Shown piece after piece: positions 21,048-26,077 of a stretch of 26,077 nt of DNA; the first letter of the stretch is position 1, and each line of letters starts with the position of its first letter. Position numbers and translations under genes: made by a program. Below the pieces are notes generated by a model. It was not told the origin of the DNA, made no database searches, and saw nothing but the letters and a program-made list of their open reading frames with translations. The stretch is from the NCBI GenBank assembly GCA_964514105.1, contig CAZEPJ010000062.1, positions 1 to 26,077 of the forward strand. The letters are read 5' to 3'. Source of the DNA: CAZEPJ01 sp964514105. GTDB taxonomy: Bacteria > Desulfobacterota > Desulfocorpusculales > Desulfocorpusculum.

Positions 21048-22343
21048 TCAGAAAGAAAAAGACTCCCCAGCCGCGACCTCCAGGGCCCGCATCCGTTTGG
21101 GTTTGGTGTTGGCGTTTCTCGCCAGGATGCCCGCCGCGGGGTCGTACAGCCCGCCCCGGCCGTTGATGATCTTCTTGGCGGCTTTCAACCACCTCTGAAT
21201 GCCGCTGAAGCTGGGGTGATGCCGGCGGTTGCCGTCGATGGGATAGAGGATGTGGCCGGCCGCCCAGTAATCCAGCGCCACGGGGTCCTGTCCGGCCAGC
21301 AGCTGATTGACGCGGGTCGTGGTCTCGGCGGGATAGCCGGTGATGGAGCCCTGGGAGACCCAGATGGCGTCCATGATATTCAGGACGGGCGTGCGAATGG
21401 AGGCCACCATCTTGCCACAGGTCTGGCCCAGGCCCCGATAGTGCCGAAACGCACCGTGGCCGTCTGCCATGGAGACCAATCCGTAGAAGTGCTTGAGGGC
21501 CCCCGTGATCTCCGACCCTCCGGTGTCGTGGTGTTTGAGCACGGGGACGTTGATGAGCTTGAGGTTCTGCCGGTGGCCGCTTCCGTCCCAGATGCCCTCC
21601 CAAAGCTCGACGCGGGTGCCGTTTCGGGTCGTGAAGCACGGGTACGAGACATTCTCAAAGCGCCGATATCCGTCCTGATCATGGTCATCTCCCTGGATGA
21701 ACCGCTGCCGGATGGGGTCCAGGAGATAGAGCGAAACCCGCGAGTCGGCCAGGAGGGTCTCCGCCACGAACCTGAAGCTGTGGGAGGGGTCGTTGGCGTT
21801 GGCCTGCACGCTCCTGTCGCCGCCATACGAGGCGCTGGTGTCGCAGTCCAGGCTGCCCCGTCCCTGGCCGTTCTCCACGATCACCGCCTCCCCTTTGAAC
21901 CCGTCGGGGTGATCCAGGACCCGCCTCACCAGGCCCCGGATCAGGTCGCTGTTGGTGCACCCCCGGTGCTTCCATTGGGCGTTGACCTTGATGAGGACCA
22001 CATCATCGGAGGCGATCATGCCCTGGGGGCCAGTGGCAACGGACTCCACGGCGGATCGGTAGAACTTGAGACCGTTGGCCCCCATGAGCTGGAGCAGCGA
22101 GTCCACGCCGGCATGGTAATGGCCATCCCCTCCCCCCCAGAAGGGCTGATCCGGGATCTCCTTGACCCAGTAAAGATCGCTGACGCTGGCCGAAGCCGCC
22201 TCCGGCACGTCCCGTGGACCCAGGAGGGCCAGGACGGCAGCGCCCGAGGCCCCCTTGAGGAGGGATCGCCTGTCCAGGGCCGTGGGATCGCGGCGTCCGT
22301 CGCAAGCCGGATCCCTCTGCGTCGTCCCCCGCTGACCCCTCAT
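21048..22343 (-). CDS. Tat-exported DUF362-domain protein
   Basis: The 431-residue protein carries a twin-arginine signal (TALDRRSLLKGASGAAVLALLG, arginines at 25-26), so it should be exported folded. The mature part has the DUF362 features: VLIKVNAQWKHRGCTN, a VIVENGQG stretch, LINVPVLKHHDTGGSEITGALKHFYG, and DPVALDYWAAGHIL near the end. DUF362 proteins are often linked to iron-sulfur or metal-containing electron-transfer systems, but no reaction is established, and no ferredoxin-like CxxCxxC is present here. I choose the ATG at 22343; a GTG at 22445 would start inside the predicted promoter. The gene stands alone, downstream of nrdG2 on the same strand. No function is assigned beyond the domain. 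Confidence 0.85.
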   Translation of the reverse strand: MRGQRGTTQRDPACDGRRDPTALDRRSLLKGASGAAVLALLGPRDVPEAASASVSDLYWVKEIPDQPFWGGGDGHYHAGVDSLLQLMGANGLKFYRSAVESVATGPQGMIASDDVVLIKVNAQWKHRGCTNSDLIRGLVRRVLDHPDGFKGEAVIVENGQGRGSLDCDTSASYGGDRSVQANANDPSHSFRFVAETLLADSRVSLYLLDPIRQRFIQGDDHDQDGYRRFENVSYPCFTTRNGTRVELWEGIWDGSGHRQNLKLINVPVLKHHDTGGSEITGALKHFYGLVSMADGHGAFRHYRGLGQTCGKMVASIRTPVLNIMDAIWVSQGSITGYPAETTTRVNQLLAGQDPVALDYWAAGHILYPIDGNRRHHPSFSGIQRWLKAAKKIINGRGGLYDPAAGILARNANTKPKRMRALEVAAGESFSF

Positions 22344-22428
22344 AGGCCCCCCGCTCTCCATGGGTTCGGCGCGTCCCGAATCGCCAACCCATTCCCCGCA
22401 GTCAGGTTCTTTCTTGACCTTGGGAATA

Positions 22429-22457
22429 AGGATACCCACCGCCACTCAGCGGATCAA
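22429..22457 (-). promoter_or_regulatory. Possible promoter for the DUF362 gene
   Basis: TTGATC (22452-22457) and TATCCT (22429-22434) are spaced by 17 bases on the minus strand, each 4 of 6 to consensus. They lie in the 162-base gap after nrdG2 and leave a leader of about 80 bases before the ATG at 22343. Confidence 0.5.
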
Positions 22458-22505
22458 GCGTCCGCGGACGAGAAGACAGGGGCGCAAAGCCAGGTCCTGA
22501 TCCAC

Positions 22506-23402
22506 CTAGAGTGGACGGGGGGGCCGGTCGGGGAGGCTATGGGGAGAGCTCGCAGCCCGGGCGCAGCCGCCACCGGCAGGGTGCCGCCGGGAACTCCCCA
22601 CCCCGTCCCGTCTCTCGCCGCCGGGACCACGCCGTCTCCCGGAGCGTCCAGCGGCGAGTTCGCGCCGGAGGCTGGCCGTTTTATCCCGCAAGCTCTCCAG
22701 GACGGCATCTGGATAGGGGTCTACGAACCGGAGGGCCGGGTCCAGGACGTCCTGATTGCGGAAGCCCAGGAGGCGGTATGTGCCCGTGGGGGGAAGGGCG
22801 CCGGCGATGGCCAGGATCTCTTCCTCCCCCAGCAGACCGGGGACCACGGTGGTTCTGAACTCGGCTTCCGGGACGCGCCTCTCCAGGACGCCCATGCTCC
22901 GTCGAATCCGCTCCACGGATACGGGAACGCCGGCGCACTGGGCGTACGCCGCTTCCCTCAAGGGGGCCTTGACGTCCATGGACACGGCGTCCAGGAGTCC
23001 ACGCCCCGCCAGCGCCTCCAGGACCCTGGGATGGCTCCCGTTGGTGTCCAGCTTCACCTGGAACCCCATCTCCTTGAGGGCCAGGACCATGAGCGAGAGC
23101 TGGGGATGGAGCGTGGGCTCGCCGCCCGTGATGCAGACGCCGTCCACCCACCCGCGGAGCCTATCGAGACGCGAAACCACAGCCGGCCAGGGCACGTCCT
23201 CCATCCCGTCCGGGTTCAATGCCAGCCGATGGTTATGGCAGAAAGGACAACGGAAGTTGCATCCGCCCAGGAAGAGGACCGCGCAGATCTTCCCATGCCA
23301 GTCCACGAAGGAGGTCTCGAGGAAGCCTTTGATGCCCACGGCGCCCTTCAGCCCAAGGCCCGGTGTCCCGCCTGGCGCCCGTGCCCCGCGAGCAGACCTC
23401 AT
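22506..23402 (-). CDS. nrdG: Anaerobic ribonucleotide reductase activase, NrdG2-type radical SAM protein
   Basis: The protein generates the glycyl radical of NrdD by reductive cleavage of SAM. The 298-residue product begins its conserved part with KGFLETSFVDWHGKICAVLF and has the radical-SAM CX3CX2C at C48, C52 and C55 (CNFRCPFCHN). TGGEPTLHPQL and KLDTNGSHPRVL follow, which is typical of the NrdG2 (YjjW/PflA-like) group. The ATG at 23402 overlaps the stop of the redoxin gene as ATGA, so translation is coupled. Its conserved domain ends near residue 235. The last 60 or so residues are an Arg/Gly/Pro-rich low-complexity tail that ends at 22506; this could be a natural extension or the result of a lost stop or frameshift. 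nrdD lies two genes upstream. Confidence 0.9.
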   Translation of the reverse strand: MRSARGARAPGGTPGLGLKGAVGIKGFLETSFVDWHGKICAVLFLGGCNFRCPFCHNHRLALNPDGMEDVPWPAVVSRLDRLRGWVDGVCITGGEPTLHPQLSLMVLALKEMGFQVKLDTNGSHPRVLEALAGRGLLDAVSMDVKAPLREAAYAQCAGVPVSVERIRRSMGVLERRVPEAEFRTTVVPGLLGEEEILAIAGALPPTGTYRLLGFRNQDVLDPALRFVDPYPDAVLESLRDKTASLRRELAAGRSGRRRGPGGERRDGVGSSRRHPAGGGCARAASSPHSLPDRPPRPL

Positions 23403-23656
23403 GCCGTGGCCGCCACCTCTCCCTGCTTCAGGTACCGGAGGATGGGGACCACATCGGCGATGTACGAGCAGTCGTCCAGGACCAGGATGGGCAGGTGTTT
23501 CTCGGCCACGGACACCAGCTCGTGCCATGCCAGATGCGCCAGGGCGTCTGCATTGTCGGGCCCCAGGACCTCTGTGCGGACCCCCAGGGCGTCCAGATTC
23601 ACCTTCTGCTTGACGAAATCGCACTTGCTGCATCCGGCTTTGGTGAACAGTGTCAT
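23399..23656 (-). CDS. Glutaredoxin-like (NrdH-type) redoxin
   Basis: This 85-residue thioredoxin-fold protein opens with MTLFTKAGCSKCDFVKQKV, with a redox-active CSKC at residues 9-12. Its end, ILVLDDCSYIADVVPILRYL, has the shape of the glutaredoxin C-terminal half, although the usual cis-Pro context is LPILVLDD. It is short, like NrdH. The ATG at 23656 has a GGGAGG site 7 bases away; the longer frame to 23725 has none. It lies between nrdD and nrdG2 and overlaps the latter by four bases (ATGA). The position suggests that it supplies electrons to the class III reductase, as a glutaredoxin-like NrdH does in Methanosarcina. That role is inferred. Confidence 0.85.
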   Translation of the reverse strand: MTLFTKAGCSKCDFVKQKVNLDALGVRTEVLGPDNADALAHLAWHELVSVAEKHLPILVLDDCSYIADVVPILRYLKQGEVAATA

Positions 23657-23787
23657 ATGCCGACCTCCCGAGCATCGGAGATTAGAGCGGTCGGAACACA
23701 GGATCCGGGATGGGGGCTTCCGCAATTCCCGACTTCCGCCCGCGCATCGTGGGGGCAGCCGGCCGCGGCGACCTCCGTCCCGTGCAT
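23653..23787 (-). CDS. Possible 44-residue ORF between nrdD and the redoxin gene
   Basis: An ATG at 23787 has AAGGGGA about 4 bases upstream and opens a 44-codon frame. The frame ends with TGA at 23655-23653, overlapping the redoxin ATG (23656-23654). This would couple the two translations. The start of the product reads MHGTEVAAAGCPHDARAEVG. It contains three cysteines, has no recognisable family, no signal peptide and a composition that could be random. It may be only a leader that sets redoxin expression, or it may not be expressed at all. Confidence 0.3.
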   Translation of the reverse strand: MHGTEVAAAGCPHDARAEVGNCGSPHPGSCVPTALISDAREVGI

Positions 23788-23845
23788 GATTCCCCTTCCC
23801 CGTTCCCTATCGTGCATTTGGCCGTCTGCCCTCTGTGTGCCGTGT

Positions 23846-25960
23846 TCACAGGTCCCGCGCCCGGTGCCGATCTCTCAGCTCCCCCAGCTTCCCCTTGTTC
23901 CAGCTGGAGGTCTTGGTGAAATACCCGGTGATGCGGGTGATCCCCTCCACCTTCTGGGAGCCGCAGTACCCGCAGTTCTCCCGCAGGCCCCGCTGGGTGC
24001 GGCCGCACGCGATGCAGGTGGTGAACTCCGGGGAGAACGCCACCTGATCGTTCTGCGTGTTCCGAAAGATCTTCATGACGAAATTGCCCAGGGACTCCTT
24101 GGACGGACGGCTCTCCCCCAGCCAGATGTGGGTCAGGGCCCCCGCCTCGATGATGGGGTGGAACAGGCCCTCCAGCCGCACCCGCTCGATGGGGTTCACC
24201 GGGGCCCCCACGTTGAGGTACGTGGAGTTGGTGTAGTAGACCTCCCCCCGGGGGATGTCGCCCCTGATGAAGGGAGCCGCGTCCCCGTTGTACTGCTCCA
24301 GGTCCAGTTTGGCGAAGCGGTACGCCGTGCTCTCGGCCGGCGTCTGCTCCAGGACGAAGTGCATGCCGTGTTTCTGGCTCAACCGGTCGGCCAGGAGCTT
24401 CATGTGGGCGATGACCTTGAGGCCGAAGCGAAGGGCATCGGGCGACTGGTGGAGCTGAGTGCCCAGATGGGTCTGGACCAGTTCGTTGAGCCCCACCATG
24501 CCGATGAGGTACGAGGCCCTGCGCATGCGCAGGTACGGCTCCCCGTCCTGTTTCATGGTCAGGAGCCCCAGGGGCCCGCCCTCGCCCAGGGACAGGAGCC
24601 GCTCGATGAACGCGCGCTTCTGGACGTGGGCCTGCACGGCCAGCTCCACCTTCTTGGTGATCTCGGCGAAAAGGCGGGTGTCTTCCCCTCCGGCCAGGTA
24701 CCCGATGCGAGGGAGGTTGAGGGTGACGTTCTGCAGGGCGCTGTACCGCATGCGCCAGGGCTCGTTGGCGTCCTGCAGATCGCTCTCCTGGAGCTTGAAG
24801 CTCAGGCGGCAGCACTCGGAGATCTTGGCCGTGTCCCCCCGATCGAAGACAAAGTAGGTGTTCCCCTTCTCCGTGGCCACGTCGCAGATGTGGGCCAGGA
24901 AGGCCTCGTGGCCGGGGGTGCGGAAGAACTTCTCGGTCATGTGCACCAGGGGTTTGGGGAAGAAGAAGGGGCGGCCCACGCCGTCCCCCTCCCTGAATAC
25001 GTCGAAGATGGCCCAGACGAACTTCTGGGCCTCGGGCAGGTAATCGCCGTACGTCAGCCCCGTGAAGGCCCCGCCGGGGCCGATGGCGGGCACGTTCTCG
25101 AAGTGCTTCGGCACCTCCCAGTACAGGTTGATGTCGGTGAAGATGGCCTGTCCTCCCCGGGCCACGGCCTGCTGGGAAAACTCGAAGACCAGCATCTGGG
25201 CGAGCTGGCGCACATCCCGGTCGCTCAGCCCCCGGAGGTACGGGGCGAAAAAGAGGTTCACCGCATCCCACCCGATGGCCCCGGCGAAGTTGCTCTGCAG
25301 GGCGGCGGCGAACTTCACCATATGGGCCAGGAGGACCTCGGGGTGCTTGGCCGGCCGGGCGATGGCCAGGGAGTTGGGCAGGTTGAGGCCGAAGCGCTTG
25401 AGGTACTCCAGCGACTGTCCGGAGCAATACGGCCGATCCATGAACCCCAGGTCGTGCAGGTGGATATCGCCCCGCATGTGGGCGTCGGCCACCTCCTGGG
25501 AGAAGACGCTCAGCAGGGCGTACTCCTTCTTGATGCGCTCGGCCAGGGTCAGGTTGGTGGCCTCGGGGCCGTGGGGGACGTTGGCGTTCTCCTTGTTGGG
25601 ATGGAGGATGAGCTGCTCCACGTCGAAGAGGGGGACTCCCAGCCGGGTGTGCATGCGGCGGGCCTCTTCCAGGCCCCGCTCGATGAGTTTGGCGTCCACC
25701 AGTTCGCGGATCAGTGGGGCGGTGACCACGGCGATGCGGGAGCGGCGGATGACTTCCTCGACCTCCCGGCTGATCCCCTCGGCCGTGTCCGCATCGATGA
25801 AGGTCTCCCTCAGGAGGGCCTCCACGATGCGCTGGCGGTCCCACCCCTTCATGTCCTCGCTGGAAGTCCGGACGAATAGGGCCATGTCGGTGGTGTCGTC
25901 CAGTTTCTGGGAGGCGCCCCGGGCCTCCTCGATGGCGTGAACCGTTCCCATGCTCTGCAC
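23846..25960 (-). CDS. nrdD: Anaerobic (class III) ribonucleoside-triphosphate reductase
   Basis: NrdD reduces NTPs to dNTPs using a glycyl radical. The 704-residue product starts with an ATP-cone-like regulatory part (about residues 27-115, FVRTSSEDMKGWDRQRIVEALL). The barrel domain then holds GDIHLHDLGFMDRPYC, SECCRLSFKL, LNLPRIGYL and RRASYLIGMVGLNELV. The C-terminal zinc site has two CxxC pairs (C649/C652 and C663/C666). It is followed by the radical site G679 in RITGYFTKTSSW. All hallmarks are present, so the enzyme should be active without oxygen. I use the GTG at 25960, five bases after AGGAGG; an ATG at 25951 is also possible. It is the first gene of an operon with a redoxin and nrdG2, and it has a strong promoter with an NrdR-box-like element. 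Confidence 0.96.
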   Translation of the reverse strand: MQSMGTVHAIEEARGASQKLDDTTDMALFVRTSSEDMKGWDRQRIVEALLRETFIDADTAEGISREVEEVIRRSRIAVVTAPLIRELVDAKLIERGLEEARRMHTRLGVPLFDVEQLILHPNKENANVPHGPEATNLTLAERIKKEYALLSVFSQEVADAHMRGDIHLHDLGFMDRPYCSGQSLEYLKRFGLNLPNSLAIARPAKHPEVLLAHMVKFAAALQSNFAGAIGWDAVNLFFAPYLRGLSDRDVRQLAQMLVFEFSQQAVARGGQAIFTDINLYWEVPKHFENVPAIGPGGAFTGLTYGDYLPEAQKFVWAIFDVFREGDGVGRPFFFPKPLVHMTEKFFRTPGHEAFLAHICDVATEKGNTYFVFDRGDTAKISECCRLSFKLQESDLQDANEPWRMRYSALQNVTLNLPRIGYLAGGEDTRLFAEITKKVELAVQAHVQKRAFIERLLSLGEGGPLGLLTMKQDGEPYLRMRRASYLIGMVGLNELVQTHLGTQLHQSPDALRFGLKVIAHMKLLADRLSQKHGMHFVLEQTPAESTAYRFAKLDLEQYNGDAAPFIRGDIPRGEVYYTNSTYLNVGAPVNPIERVRLEGLFHPIIEAGALTHIWLGESRPSKESLGNFVMKIFRNTQNDQVAFSPEFTTCIACGRTQRGLRENCGYCGSQKVEGITRITGYFTKTSSWNKGKLGELRDRHRARDL

Positions 25961-26002
25961 CTCGCCCTCCTGTTCGCCTCGGTCTATCTTGTATGGAACC
26001 CT

Positions 26003-26031
26003 CTTTTACACCCCAACATCTAGTGTGTCAA
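26003..26031 (-). promoter_or_regulatory. Promoter of the nrdD operon
   Basis: On the minus strand a perfect TTGACA (26026-26031) is followed after exactly 17 bases by TAAAAG (26003-26008, 4 of 6). It lies 43 bases before the nrdD start, within an AT-richer segment. Confidence 0.7.
26011..26026 (-). promoter_or_regulatory. Possible NrdR box overlapping the nrdD promoter
   Basis: The sixteen bases ACACTAGATGTTGGGG fill the spacer between the -35 and -10 elements. They match about 12 of 16 positions of the NrdR box consensus (acaCwATATwTwGtgt). The left half is near perfect and the right half is poor. NrdR boxes commonly occur in pairs, and only one copy is inside the window. The position suits repression of a ribonucleotide reductase operon. 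Confidence 0.4.
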
Positions 26032-26077
26032 GCGAAAAAAGGAGATTGGCCGGATCCATGCGATCCAGGTGGGGTGG

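Noticed and set aside
21042..23789. 915-codon plus-strand ORF opposite the DUF362, nrdG2 and redoxin genes
   Set aside because: It is an antisense shadow caused by high GC and few stop codons; three recognisable genes occupy the other strand.
23363..25879. 838-codon plus-strand ORF opposite nrdD
   Set aside because: It is an antisense shadow of a gene with full NrdD motifs.
1..26077. CRISPR arrays, prophage genes, toxin-antitoxin or restriction genes
   Set aside because: No regularly spaced direct repeats and no such protein families were seen; the only mobile trace is the RAYT remnant at 12636-12896.

Overview
The window is high-GC bacterial DNA, chiefly chromosomal housekeeping and catabolic genes packed on the minus strand. 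The gene set suggests an anaerobic or facultative bacterium of the Desulfobacterota (old Deltaproteobacteria) kind. It has an oxygen-sensitive class III ribonucleotide reductase with a radical-SAM activase, the selenocysteine elongation factor SelB, an ETF-linked beta-oxidation operon, and a DUF35/thiolase-fold/SDR acyl-CoA module of a type common in anaerobes. The taxonomic placement is inference; no rRNA is present.

Layout, left to right. (1) 2-520 (+): the 3' end of selB. (2) 841-1108 (-): a two-gene tRNA unit, tRNA-Lys(UUU) then tRNA-Glu(UUC), with its own perfect TATAAT promoter and a strong terminator. (3) 1136-6681 (-): two tandem CBS-ACT paralogues, a class V aminotransferase, serA and purA, a biosynthetic run in which the aminotransferase plus SerA could make phosphoserine/serine. 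(4) 6826-7503 (-): a membrane-anchored SPOR-domain protein. (5) 7585-12428 (-): a fatty-acid beta-oxidation operon, TetR regulator - enoyl-CoA hydratase - thiolase - etfB - etfA, with a near-perfect Bacillus FadR-type operator at its promoter. (6) 12429-13259: a gene-poor scar holding a decayed RAYT (IS200-like Y1) transposase and one possible 39-aa ORF. (7) 13260-15662 (+): a secreted 800-aa protein made almost wholly of about 14 NxxGxxxAF-type repeats, closed by a bidirectional terminator. (8) 15759-19570 (-): SDR - Cys-less thiolase-fold protein - DUF35 zinc-ribbon/OB protein - SprT-like metalloprotein. (9) 19615-21012 (+): RlmD/RumA-type 23S rRNA uracil methyltransferase. (10) 21048-22457 (-): a Tat-exported DUF362 protein. 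(11) 22506-26031 (-): nrdD - (possible 44-aa ORF) - glutaredoxin-like redoxin - nrdG2, with a strong promoter overlapped by an NrdR-box-like sequence.

The points I find most worth a second look are: the FadR-type regulator/operator/operon, which mirrors the Bacillus fadR-fadB-etfB-etfA arrangement; the thiolase-fold protein whose nucleophilic Cys is Gly while it keeps a DUF35 partner and an SDR; the redoxin translationally coupled to nrdG2, which suggests a redoxin-dependent rather than formate-dependent class III reductase; and the 14-repeat secreted protein, which may fold as two seven-bladed propellers. All functional calls rest on reading motifs by eye; no database search was run.
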